A stretch of DNA of 64,000 nucleotides from the NCBI RefSeq assembly GCF_032854445.1, contig NC_088301.1, forward strand, positions 25,900,402 through 25,964,401, read 5' to 3'. Within the stretch, counting starts at the first letter, position 1; each line of letters starts with the position of its first letter. The notes beneath the pieces were generated by a model that was given only the letters and a program-made list of their open reading frames with translations, made no database searches and was not told the DNA's origin. Positions 35,371 through 47,611 of this stretch are shown one piece after another. This stretch comes from Liolophura sinensis. Its lineage: Eukaryota > Mollusca > Polyplacophora > Chitonida > Chitonidae. Both the position numbers and the translations under genes were made by a program.

Positions 35371-38300
35371 TCATTGCTCTCTAAGAATGGCCAGCAGAAG
35401 TGATTTGTAATCTCCTCCACAGTCGGAATCCACGGCTGCCTCCAACGACTTCTCAAACTGTTCCTGATAGCTCTCCTTGATTTCCACCATATCAATCTGT
35501 GAAAGTAAATCCAAAAGATTAATTCACGACTATAATTATAAACTGCGCGTGATACTTGATCGTGTTTTTGTCACACAGACCCTCGTGCAATGAAAATCTC
35601 AACCAACAGATGACTGGCACTTGAGGTCATGCCAATTGGGTCAATAATAAATGAATTTGAAAGTACCGTAATGGTGAAAAGAACTCCCGAAGAAAGACCT
35701 TGAGTTCCAACACGGCCGCCAGTCCAAGACATCCATTGTCAAGTTCCGGTTAAATGATGGAATCAGTCGAGTTTTTGAAGTTTTTCTCTCAAAACGAACA
35801 GCAAAACACACTGCAGTTAGATATGCACAATATACAAATGCGACATGGAACAGTCAGATCCGGGGTTTAGTTTAAAGTCTGGGCTTTTGTCTACAAATTA
35901 TTTTCTGTATGATGCCGGTATTTAAACTTTTAGACGGCGTGTTTTTTACCTCACTTCTGGAGACGATCTGTCGAATCAAGTCCTTGTCCTCTGTTCCGAC
36001 CCCCGATATACTCTTATGAATACGCCAAGCAAAATAGGCCGGCAAATTCTCCGCTGCTCTGACTGGAATTTAAGAAAGAAAAACTCGGGTCTTAGAACAG
36101 GGAGAAACGTTTTATACTCTGCCAAGTAGATTTACACGTAACAGTTCCAAGTCTGAGAAAAGCTTTGAACCAGACAGTGCATCTCACATTTTTCAGAAAT
36201 TAGTTTTAAAAAAGTCTAGAGAGAAGAAAAGGCAAACATGCTAGTCTGTGTATAGCCTAACATTTACGCTGAACTGATCCTCTGAAGCTTCGAACAAACA
36301 GTGAATCTCACCTTTTCCGATTATTTTAATATTTAAAAAAGTAATGAGAAACTGAGACTACAATGGAACTATCATTCTAAAACAGAAATGTATCTATACT
36401 GCCTGCTTTGAGATCACGCCAAGTCTCGTCATATCGAATGCAAATATGACACAACTTACTGATGGCAATGTACCCGTCTTGAAGACTTCCGCTGCACTCG
36501 TTCTCTATGGCCTCCTTGATATCCTGACCAGCAATATCCTGATAGGCCTGGAATGTCGCCCTCAGCTGCATCACGTTCCTCCGGCAGAGGACAGCGTTAA
36601 TATCAGCCTCCTCTGTACCCCACTGGTCAGCTCCTGCCTGAAGAAAAAGTACAAATACAAAAAGTAATGGACAAGGACAGACACGACGTGATGATACTAT
36701 GTGCAGATTTTTGAGCATGGCGTTAAACAACCCGTCAGCCTATGAATGGGGACAGTTTCACTTCATGTGTTGGCTCCAAGCACTTGTTCTCATCTCTTCT
36801 TCCCTTGTTCTTGTTACAAGTTTACCAAACTTCAATCCTTAGAAATTAGAGTCAAAATGCTGATATAAATCTATCTGTATTCTATATATAAAACGTATTT
36901 GCTACATTACTTCTTGTGAACATTTTTGCGCTGCATTTTACTTAAGTTTATTTAGTGAAGAATGTTTTGTTATCTATATCGAGGCCTAGTCTGCTAAAAA
37001 ATCGTCCCCAATGATCTGTATGTTTGCAGTCGCGCATGCTTTATGTAACGTTGTAATCTAGTTTTTTAAGTGTTGTGTGCACCTTACGCACGAACTACCG
37101 TTTTACCTCTTTGATCTTGTTGGCGTCCTCTCGCGCTAGGTCAAAGTCCACATCCTCGGACTCGTCTCTACCTGCGTTGCAAAGAGACACCATCAGACGT
37201 CTGAAATAACCGCTGGTGTCCCCCATCAAATCCTCTTCCATATCGGCGTCAAACTCTGTAGAGTAACATGAAAATATAAAGATTCCACTACATGTTTGGA
37301 TTTATTTATTTGTTTGATTAGTGTTTTACGCCATCCTCAACAATATTTCACTAATACGACATGGGAGGAACCCACGACCACCCGTAGGTTGCTGACAGAC
37401 CCCCGTACGGCCGGTGAGGAAGTCAGCATGATCTGGACTTGAACTCACAATGACCGCATTGGTGGGAGGCTCCTGTGTCACTGCGCCGTGCTAGCGTGCT
37501 AACCCCCTCGGTCATGGAGGCTCCACTCCATGTTTCACTTGGTGTATATGTTTATAATAGAGCAATATCCATCACCAGCCCTGTTTGTCTTATGAGAACG
37601 ATATCGTCCGGAATTTCGAAAGACACATTCATTTACAACGTGAATCTGATTTCCATCGTGAATCTCATGTCCAGCGTGAATCTCATGTACAACGTGAATC
37701 TCATGTCCAACGTGAATCTCATGTCCAAAGTGAATCCTATTACCTACGTAATGGCACGATGGATCCCCAGCCCAGTTTGCCATCGAGGAGAAGGAAAGCG
37801 TTCGGTAACACGTACTGGGAAATATTGTGCATGAGAAAAGGTTTGACACAGACATACTTTGCCTTTGTCTCAACAAATGACATCAGAATTGCACATCAGA
37901 ACTTATTTGTTTTGCCAATATGTTTGCCATTTTTATACAATTACCTTTTTGGGGTAAGCTTATCATTTTAGTAGCAATACCATTTTTTGCATACTTACCA
38001 TTTTTGTATTCTTCTTTGATCTGCTCAATTCCTGAATTTGAGCGAGTAGCCAAAATTTCAATCAGCATGCTTTCATCCGTGCCAGCACCCTGTCAGAGGA
38101 AAGTATATTTACATTTTAACCTACAATTGGCCAATCAGAAGATGGAAATAATTCATAGATGTGACAAATTACAAAAAAAGAGATACTGACAGAAGACATT
38201 AAACCCATCAATATCGCAGTTCATGGAATGTTAATTATCGCAGAATCATGGGGAGGCTGACCTCATGGAACGTTAACTGGCGCAGAATCATGTGAAGACT

Positions 38301-41300
38301 GACCTCATGGAATGTTAATTATCGCAAAATCATGTGAGGACTGACCTCATGGAATGTTAATTATCGCAAAATCATATGAAGACTGACCTCATGAAGTGTT
38401 AATTATCGCAAAATCATGTGAAGACTGACCTCATGAAATGTTAATTATCGCAAAATCATGGGGAGGCTGACCTCATGGAATGTTAATTATCGCAGAATCA
38501 TGGGGAGGCTGACCTCATGGAATGTTAATTATCGCAGAATCATGGGGAGGCTGACCTCATGGAATGTTAACTGGCGCAGAATCATGTGAAGACTGACCTC
38601 ATGGAATGTTAATTGGCGCAGAATCATGGGGAGGCTGACCTCATGGAATGTTAATTATCGCAAAATCATGTGAAGACTGACCTCATCGAATGTTAATTAT
38701 CGCAAAATCATGTGAAGACTGACCTCAGGGAATGTTAATTTTCTGTAGGAGCACGTCTCCAATGTTCATGTCTGTGGCTGATCAGTTGTATGTGTTAGAT
38801 AAATGTTGACATATACAAAGTTTTGATCGGCACATGGGCAAAAAAAACCCCAAAACCCCAAAACATTCAATAGCGTAGAATGAGTTACCGATATGGCCCT
38901 GTTAATTTCCCTGGCGTCGTACAATCTAGGAGCAGTTAACATAGCCACAACCAAATCCTCAAAGTTTCCTCCCAGCTCTGACTTGAGCATCTCCACCAGA
39001 TCCTATTTTAAAACAAATAAAAAAAAAACATTTTAATTAAAAATAAAAACAATGGTGCTAGTGTGTATAGAAGTTACAATTAATTTAAGCATTTACACGA
39101 ACAGTTAAAGAAGCGGATTTCACTGGTTACGTTTGTCACACTGTCGTGGCTGCTCTGGTTATACTATCCATGCAGTACTTCCATGTACTCGAATTGATAT
39201 ACACCAGTGACAACTTACAATTTTAACAGTGTGAAACAATTGCAGAATCACAGACTATTTATATAATATTGCGCATAAACCTTCTTATTTTTAATTGTAA
39301 CGAAATTTGTCATGCAGTTGTACGCCATGAAATGAAATTGAATAGCATACAGATTTTCACTACAGTCATATGGTTGCAGCTACTTCGTCAGATTTATGTT
39401 TTGTATACTTTTTATAGATGGACTACGCCCATCGAAAGACCCACCTCACCGAATTATGTTTTATAGACTTTAAACAGCTAGATCACGTCTTTATGCGATC
39501 TCCGGCTTCACCAAATAGCATTTTATAGGCTTTGTACAGATAGATTACTTAGTTATAGGCTGTCGGCTTCACCAAATGATGTTTCATAGACTTTGTACAT
39601 AGAAACTATATCTTATAACAGTTTTTGCTTCACCAGAAATGTTTTATAGACAAACAGCCGCTTTAGAAACACTTACCTCGCCAAATGACGTTTTAAACAC
39701 ATCTTCGATCTGTTTGCGCTGTTGGAATGAATGGTTACCGAGGATCTCGACAATAGGTTCTTCACTGGTTCCTAAAGTGGCAACGAAGATTGATTTGATT
39801 GATTGATCGGTGTTGAACGTCATGATCAAAACATTGTCTCCTGTGACTCCTATGATTTAAGGTCAAGGTCAAGGGCCTGATGGTGGCAATAGGCAGCAAT
39901 GGCAACGAAGACCATATAGATGACTAAACAAGGGTGACAATTTCTTATGGGTTTAAAATAGTTCAGCTTGATACTACATCTAGCATGTGGCATGAAATAT
40001 TATATTACTTAGCTGGTTTATCGCCGTCAAAAAGAAAACTTTTGGTACACTGTTTATATCGATTCAGAGTACTTGCTTAAGCTTGCAGTGAACAAATGCT
40101 TAACATGGTTTTTCGCTTTTTATAAATTAAATGATTTTTGTTTCGTGGTTTTAAAAGCGTCCGTCTCCTTTTTTATGTATGTTTTAGGTGTTTCCCTTCT
40201 CATGAAAATAATATACCGTTTCCTGCTTCGAAGATGTTTTCGCTAAACTATATGATGGAAATACTGCTATTGTGGCGTAAAGGTTTTAACCAAGCATTTA
40301 TTTATCCCCACTTACCGAACCCAGTCATGGCGTCCTTGAGCTTCTGAGCGGATGGTTCCGGATCAAAATCGTCCGCATCACGAACAGTTCCATGGCCCTG
40401 AAAGACAAAAACATCAACTATAAAAGCACTTACTTGATATAATGGCACTTCTGCAAAAAGGGGACTGAAAAGATTGTTCACAACATTTTATAACATTCCT
40501 GGAACAACTCGCCAGCCACTCGAGTTTTAAAGTAATGGTCCCTCCCAACCAATCCTCCTCTCCCCCTCCCCCAAATGCCCCTCTAAACACACACACCTCT
40601 TTCGCTATGTCCCTGAATCCCAAGAATTATAAAACAAGACAAGAGAAACTGGAGAAATGGGAGTCTCATTTGAAGCATGTACTGAAACTAACTGTAGCTT
40701 TGAGCAATTAAGTTCGGTGCATTTTTTTAAATGTGATTTTCGTGGTAAAGAATCATTATAAAAATTCCTAGAGCCATGAATAAAGGACATATAAAGGCAG
40801 CCAAAATAAAACAGTTTTACTCCTTGGAGAAGCTAACTATGTTTCCTTCATTATGCATGCACATGCTAAACGTTCAAGCAATTAAAACTTATTCAGAATG
40901 TTCCTTTCCCGGTAAACATTTCCATGACAACAAATTGCACGACTTATTTCCACCACATCTTCTACATGATAGCCTCTTCATCAACGCACCCAGTGAATTT
41001 TCCTGTACATTGTCCTGTTCTCTGATATGATCCGATGTGATCACTTGCATGTGTGTAATAAACTGTCTGCCGTCTTCTTTCAGCACATTTTTGTATTAAA
41101 TGTCTCGTGACAAATCCGTTACACAGACATACGGTTATGTTCCCTTGTATTGCTGTTTCAAGGACTGTTTTAATGTAATCACATCTCATTATGCAAAACC
41201 CCATGCAATCTAATAAGAATGCACTATAAATATAACACTGTTGGTACAGGTCAATTTATGTTTTCGATGATTCACGTTTTCAAATCATCTTACTGTGATT

Positions 41301-44300
41301 GTTACTACAGGTCATGATCGTTAAACACGTGTTCATGTATACTGTAACTATATATATATTTACCACGTATATCGGTATGTAAGGCGTGTAAATTCGTCTT
41401 AAATACATAGCAATATATATAGGCTACTCCCAAACTAGTCAAATATTCCCACACTTGGGGAACAACTACTTTTGATATACGGTTTTTGATGGCATTTCTT
41501 GTATGGTTCAAATACAGTATTTAATTCTATAAAGTCAAATGCACATAAAACTCGTGAATTCTATTATCCCTCAGTTGCAAGAAATACGAACAAAGGTGTT
41601 GGATCTCCGTGAGTACAATTTCTTCTGCAGGGACAGTTAGAAGACATTTATATTTTTTTATTTTCTGAATATTTATAGAAGACTGTGATGTCTTTTGTAT
41701 TTTCGTGAAAAGTTAGAAGGTTTTTAAGTTAAGTTTTTCTGAATAGTGATAGAAAGCGTTGACATCTTTGCATTCTCCTTAATATGTTGAAGGCTGTGTC
41801 TATCTTTTGCATTCCTCTTATTAATTTAGATGTTATCAATGTCTTTTTCATTCCTCGTAATAGTGAGAAAGCTGTGGTGTCTTTTGCATTCTTCGTAATA
41901 GTCGGAAAGCTGTGGTGTCTTTGCATTCTTCGTAATAGTGGGAAAGCTGTGGTGTCTTTTTCGTTCTTCTTAACAGTAAGAAAGCCGCATGTGATGTCTT
42001 TTTCATTCTTCTTAACAGTCAGAAAGCTGCATGTGATGCCTTTTGCATTCTTCTTAACAGTCAGAAAGCTGCATGTGATGCCTTTTGCATTCTTCGTAAT
42101 AGTAAAAAGCTGTGATGTCTTGTCCTTCTTCCTTTTAGTCAGAAAGCTGTGATGTCTTTTTCATTCTTCGTAATAGCCAGAAAGCTGTGATGTCTTTTTC
42201 ATGCTTCTTAACAGTCAGAGAGCCGCATGTAATGTCTTTTTCATTCTTCTTAACAGTCAGAAAGCCGCATGTGATGTCTTTTTCATTCCTCGTAATAGTA
42301 AGAAAGCTGTGATGTCTTCTGCATTCCTCTGAATAATCAGAAAGCTGTAATGTCTTTTTCATTCTTTGCAATGGTAAGAAAGCTGGGATGTCTTTTGCTT
42401 TCTCCTCAATAGCCCGAAAGCTGTGGTGTCCTTTGCTTTGTTCGTAAAAGTCAGAAAGCTGTGATGTCTTTTATATTATACGGTCCCAGATAGCACGGTT
42501 GGTAGAGCGTCTGTTTCGGGTGCGGTAGATCCAGGGTCAATCCTGGATCGGGTCACACCTAAGACTTTAAAAGAGGGCGTTATAGCTTTCTCGCTTGGCG
42601 TTCAGCATTAAGAGGATAGTGCAGAGACTGGTTGCCAAGTATCAGTATGATGGCTCGGGCGATGCGCCTTACTTGCGTTCGGTAAATCGTCTCAGTGAAG
42701 CAGCACTAGATAAAAGAGCGGTGGAAATCCGTTCTGCACAAGGACGCATATTACACGTACATGCACCCTACGAACTTCGTCGTCATATGACTGAAAAATT
42801 GTTAAGTACCACTCAATCAGTCTTTGCTCTCACGACAGACGACCAGCCTACTGAATGACGCGGCTTTAAGCCCGGAGATTTATCATTTACCTGGAGAAGG
42901 GCGCTGGTTTCCTGCACCCCTACACTTGGTCGTCATAATATAAGCGAAATATCGCTGAGATCATAGTAAATCCCCATATTGTCGAATAAATGCATAATTA
43001 TGTATGTAGGTATATGGTGAGCCGAAAACAATGGCATAATAATTATATCTTCTAGATATCTTATAGCTTCTAGATTGACCAATACAGTTTTGGCATGTTG
43101 ACCGTTCTACATACAGGATCAAACATCATTCTCTATACCGGTACCAAGCTAGTATGTCTGCTAATAGCAGAGGGTTGGTTTATTTAACACCACAGGCTAT
43201 TAATAACACATGTATGTATGATGTGGATAACATGATATGGATTTAAATACAACTGCATTCTTTACAAAGCATATGTCTGCGAATAAGAGCCAATTGTTGC
43301 ATTTGACGTACAACTGTGGGTTCGAATATAATCCTAACTGATAAAGCTGTCTGCTTGTTTTGCGTCTTCTTTTTCATGGCCATAACAAAATTTTCACATT
43401 TTTTTTAATACAATACTACCATTAATGAAAATTACTCCATGTAAAGTTTTCTTTGGGGGCTTACGGGATTTTTGCCCTGCACTTTATACGTAATAACGGG
43501 ATACCTGAAACCGTTATACTATCGTCTGACGTAACCTGTAATAAATCTACACAGTAGTTGTATTGTCCTCATCACTATTGAAGTTCACAACTAGTCTTTC
43601 AAAATAGTTGTCTAAAGCTAGAGAAAGAGAGCATAATCTCAAAACTTAAACTTTTATAGAAGGTTAGCACGCCAGTGCGGCACAATACGGTGGCTGTGAG
43701 TTCAAGTCCAGCTCATGCTGGCGTCCTCTCCGGTCATACGTGGGAAAGTTTTCCATCAACCCGCGGATTGTCGCTGGTTTCCCCCGGGCTCTGTCCAGTT
43801 TCCTCTCGCCATAAGCCGTTGGATGCCGTCATATAAGTAAAATATTCCTGAGTACGGCGTAAAACACCTCTCAAATAAATAAATAAAATCTTTATGACAC
43901 AATGACAGGAATTTGCGTGGTAGGCCAGGGCTATTTATCCGTGAATGAGTCAGTTATACAATATAAGGGTTACACTAGAAAGGCTTCCATAGAAGAACAA
44001 GTGTTGTTCACCTGGAAAAACGAGCACAGTGTGGCATGTCATGTACCCAGTGACCCGAGACGATCTCCATGCTGGGTCAACATGGACACATTCATCTCTG
44101 CCAGTATGGTGGGCTTATCTGGGACGCGGTAACATTGTGTACGACTCTATGGTATGTGTAAACCAATAGTCCTGTCTAAAGACGTGCATATCCTAAGTAT
44201 TCATTTGATCAGTGCATACAAGTTCTACAACTTATATTCTAAAGCCTTAGAATATATACATAAACATACACGTAAAGTGTGCGTGTTTTGATGTGTGTCT

Positions 44301-44847
44301 TGGAGTGTTATTTCAAATGTAATTAATTAAAACACAAGTTATTCTGGCAGTGTCAGGTAAATAGGCTAGCATCGAATGTCGTAAGTTTTAGTAAACATTC
44401 AGTTAACACATGCATAACATATAAATCATGCGCTGATACGATATAAACATACCTAGAGCGTATATTGTATACAAAGTTGGCTGCATGTGCACTATATGTA
44501 TATGCAAAAGTGGGCAAGGTTGCAAGGTAATTTCTATTGGTTGGCAATGGTTTATTTATTCATTTATTTTTTTCAAATAAATGAAGTTTAGCAAATTGAA
44601 TCGTGGTTGCCCCTGGCGGTCTTTCTTGAAACAGCACTATATCGCATTCAAAAAGAAATGCTTGTGCGGGGTGCTGTGTACATCTCACAGCAATCATGAA
44701 TGAGTGGACTTCCAGGTATGTATATAATATACACACAACACAAACACACACAGACGATTCAGAGATACATTAATATACGTATATATGCCACAGTCATAAT
44801 TTGAAGACCGTTATTTTTATCGTATATACATTAAGAAGAGCCTGATC

Positions 44848-44937
<90 letters not shown>

Positions 44938-46184
44938 TCAGAGTCAGGAATTACATTAAGGTTCGCCCTGAGGCTCTGATCGGATTGTGCATACACTTAC
45001 TATGTATGCATGAATGTACAGGAAGCTCTTCACGCTATACACCATTTGCCGGCCCACGTATGACTGAACCTCCAAGGCAGTTTAAGGCCTACTCTACATG
45101 TGTACACGGATACTACCACGCTGGCTGTACTGACATAGTTTAAATAGCGGATGTGTGTAGGGTTAGCATCAACACCTATATAGATAACAATGACTAACCT
45201 GAGATAAAATAGCTTATAAGATTATACCATATCCCAAGTATCAATCTGTAACGAAAACTCCAGAGCACTGCATTAATTTTGTCCCATATGTAACCCGGAG
45301 ATGTGATTTACGGTACATCTACAAAGGATAATGAACGTTGACGCACTCTAAATAATTCATATCGGTAATTAACTTCCTCTTCATGTCATTTGATGTGTTT
45401 CGCAACGCATGGTAACCTTTCTTGCGTTCCAAAAGGGATATATATCATTCTAAAATGAGAAAATGCCCTATATATGGATACCCAAGATATGTATACATGA
45501 TCTAGGCTCTTAATCAAGCTTGCCAAATGAGGTTTTAGTCAACATACAGGTAAATATACACATTACATGTCGGCATATTGCGCATGCAAAGAACATATAC
45601 ACAAATCAATGTGGAGTTCTATGTATACAGTAACATAGAAAAGCCATTTTTTTCGACAATTTTACTTAGTATACCTCTCCAGCATCATACGTACCATAAT
45701 ATACACCTGGAAGCGTATTCTCTCTCTCTCTCTCTTTTAAATTTTTTAATTTTCATGAATGATAAATATGGGTGTAGGCATATATTGGAAGAGAGTATGT
45801 ATTAACGACGACAGTGTTAAATTGTTGAAGATGTCGAAAGAGGTCACTAGTAAAGCTGTGTAGTGCCCAGCGTACACACATGTATATATGTAGGCCTACT
45901 GAAAGTTACTCCTAACATTACACATTGTATATGTTAGAGTGTAAAATCAGTCTTCTGGTACACCACTTGGACATGACAACTGGCGAGACACGCCCAAAAT
46001 ACTGCATGCTCTTATAGCCTATTCAGGTCAACTTAACACGATATACACATCTAGTGGAATAAATATGTAGCTGTGCATACTTTCTAAATCTGCTACTGTT
46101 TCAGTTCAACAAAATAAAACGCCCCTTAACGTCGTATTGTTCGTCGAAAGAAGAACAGAGATAACTTACCCAAGAGTTTCCCAT
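35371..46184 (-). CDS. Annexin, tandem copy B, ANXA13-like with MGN start (320 residues)
   Basis: Nine exons, in gene order: 46184-46170, 40397-40316, 39771-39677, 39002-38889, 38089-37999, 37255-37107, 36637-36460, 36062-35950 and 35496-35371 (stop TGA). The exon borders and phases are the same as in copy A, and by eye about two thirds of residues are identical. The calcium loops are GFGT (31-34), GAGT (103-106), DQWGT (186-190) and GVGT (262-265), each with its downstream acidic cap (SELGG, MGDTSG, NECSG, DSDCGGD). The segment LRATFQAYQDIAGQDIKEAI is close to vertebrate annexin A13. The first exon encodes MGNSW. ANXA13 also begins MGN and is N-myristoylated there, so lipid anchoring is possible but not shown. 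Intron 1 is 5.8 kb and full of repeats. The gene is divergent with the LRR gene. Confidence 0.93.
37298..37522 (-). mobile_element. SINE family 1, near full length, with target-site duplication
   Basis: Antisense. Flanked by CCACTACATGTTT at 37285-37297 and CCACTCCATGTTT at 37523-37535, one mismatch. A deletion removes part of the CCTCCCACC body. In the annexin B intron upstream of exon 6. Confidence 0.9.
37638..37740. repeat. 18-bp repeat, about 6 copies
   Basis: CGTGAATCTCATGTCCAA and variants in tandem in an annexin B intron. The period is a multiple of three, so long spurious open frames appear on both strands. Confidence 0.92.
38205..38745. repeat. 42-bp minisatellite, about 12 copies (annexin B intron)
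   Basis: The unit contains CTGACCTCATGGAATGTTAA and CGCAGAATCATG. Two subtypes alternate, one with GGGGAGGC and one with TGTGAAGAC after the CATG, and a third variant has CTGGCGC for TTATCGC. The mosaic order points to unequal exchange or conversion. Confidence 0.95.
39375..39700. repeat. Degenerate 60-65 bp repeat reaching annexin B exon 3
   Basis: Blocks like CTTCACCAAATGATGTTTCA recur at about 39380, 39443, 39507, 39568 and 39628. The end of exon 3 with its donor (plus strand ACCTCGCCAAATGACGTTTT at 39675-39694) resembles them. The repeats may derive from the exon-donor border. Confidence 0.45.
41620..42475. repeat. 37-42 bp minisatellite, about 20 copies (annexin B intron 1)
   Basis: The unit contains CAGTCAGAAAGCTG, then (CATG)TGATGTCTTTT, then CATTCTTCTTAA. 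A 4-6 bp GCATGT insertion separates long from short units. Both strands show spurious open frames across it. Confidence 0.93.
42482..42835 (+). mobile_element. SINE family 2, full length
   Basis: The tRNA-like head (AGATAGCACGGTTGGTAGAG, then GATCCAGGGTCAATCCTG as a B box) is followed by CCTAAGACTTTAAAAG, GGCGTTCAGCATTAAGAGG, GAAGCAGCACTAGATAAAAG and TCGTCGTCATATGACTG. The tail is altered compared with the CCCCAAGCACTCTCTCAC end seen at 48820. Confidence 0.92.
43660..43890 (+). mobile_element. SINE family 1 copy
   Basis: From AGGTTAGCACGCCAGTGCGG to the CAAATAAATAAATAAAA tail. The first about 20 bp of the head are missing. In annexin B intron 1. Confidence 0.92.
44850..44934. repeat. (AT)n microsatellite
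   Basis: About 42 AT units in annexin B intron 1. Confidence 0.97.
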
Positions 46185-47607
46185 CGTTGCTGTTACGAGA
46201 TAGCTCTCTGTGTAGTGAATATGGGATGTTAACAAACGTGTCGATAGCCTGTCGCCGGTACACGCAGATAACTCAGCGTCAGTACAATGTAGACGTCACG
46301 TGACTCAGCTCGCCCACAAGAGTATGTGTGCATACGAAATATTTTGAGAAGGTGTTTTCTATAGTTGACTTATACACTTAAATATGCGGAAATCCGACAC
46401 ATTCTCTGTGTAATAAGATTATATAGCTCAGCTCGAATGTACAATAACACACGCGAATATAACAGATATTCCTGCACCAGCCCATATGTGGGCATATAAT
46501 AGTCTTCACTGCCGAAGCGTATATGACTTTATAAAGCGTATAAAGTTTTTTTAATTTCCTTTACTCATTCATTACAATAACATTATTATAAAATGCACAG
46601 ACCTAAGATTACCAACACTTACATTTGTTTCTTTTAATTATTTCCATTTGATTGGCTGATTGATTGGTAGGTTGGTCAATTAACGGATTGCTTGATTGAT
46701 TGATTGATTTGAAACTAGATTTATTATGTGATAACATTCTAGGTGCATGCATACTAATCAGTTTTATCCACCCATGAAGAAGACGCGAATATAAAACAGA
46801 ATTTCATATACATGTATGTATGTTTATTTTTTATATATGTATATTTACATATACGTACAACGTAATTGTTGTTTTATAGGGACATTAGGAGAGTAAAGTA
46901 GAAAAATGGCAGTTCCACTCCATGAACATACAACACAATATAGCTCCTATCTAAACTTTATTTAGACCGATTTGAGCCCTGGGGCGACTTAATTCAGCAG
47001 CTCTCCAGTTAAATATAATGGAAAACATATGCATGTTTACTCCATGCCCATTATTGATCTTGTATTAATTACTTTACACAATTTTGTACATTTATCTCAG
47101 ATCTTTATGGGTGAACATTCTATTTCCGAAAGTTTTTAATATGAATTAATTTTATTATGAACTTACTAATTCAAGAAAGATATTCAGATCTGGGATATTT
47201 CCGGTGGATTCTCTGAAACCAAAATTTTCAAAACTCGCTTTAATACCAAAAAAAAAAAAAAAATTCATATCTTACTCAGGATTGAACTCCTGTCTGTCGT
47301 TTAAAAGGCAGACGCTCTTTTGAAAAGTACTATTACAATGTCGACCTTTTCTCCACAGTTCAAGTGTTAACCTACGCCTAGCTGGTTGCCCGGGAAAGGT
47401 GCCTACCTTTGAATGGCGATACAAGTCATCAGAAGAAAAAGAATGTGGTTTAAAACTTGTAGCAAAATGCTGTTTAAACATTTGGTGTAATTACTTTTGT
47501 CTACAAAACTTTTGTTTTTCATTTATATTGTGTGTTTACTTTTTTTCGCGGACTACGTTGTTTACGTCGGGTACGTGAAGCGTCGCGTATTTTGACATGG
47601 GGCAGAC
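46185..47607. other. Divergent annexin B-LRR gene intergenic region
   Basis: 1.4 kb between the two start codons, presumably holding both promoters. It contains a short GATT repeat near 46650-46710 and an A15 run at about 47249-47263. No gene or clear transposon seen. Confidence 0.55.
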
Positions 47608-47611
47608 ATGA
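47597..47611 (+). promoter_or_regulatory. Short upstream ORF overlapping the LRR gene start
   Basis: An upstream ATG at 47597 opens a four-codon frame (MGQT) whose TGA at 47609-47611 overlaps the proposed main ATG at 47608 in an ATGA arrangement. Such overlaps can lower or couple initiation. Whether it is translated depends on the true transcription start, which is not visible. Confidence 0.4.

Noticed and set aside
37475-37971. Overlapping open frames of 113-128 codons on both strands
   Set aside because: Produced by an 18-bp tandem repeat and an adjacent SINE; repetitive translations with no domain.
41729-42371. Repetitive open frames on both strands
   Set aside because: Explained by the 37-42 bp minisatellite, whose 42-bp units preserve frame.
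42595-42858. 87-codon open frame
   Set aside because: Lies in the body of a SINE family 2 copy. The similar frame at 48494-48827 has the same cause.
43902-44132. 76-codon open frame after a SINE tail
   Set aside because: No domain, no splice context and no homologous look; chance frame in annexin B intron 1.
47273-47345. Possible tRNA-Lys-like sequence on the minus strand, followed by T15
   Set aside because: A B-box-like AGTTCAATCCT and a CTTTTAA loop are present, but the anticodon stem carries extra bases and no A box or acceptor stem fits. At most a pseudogene.
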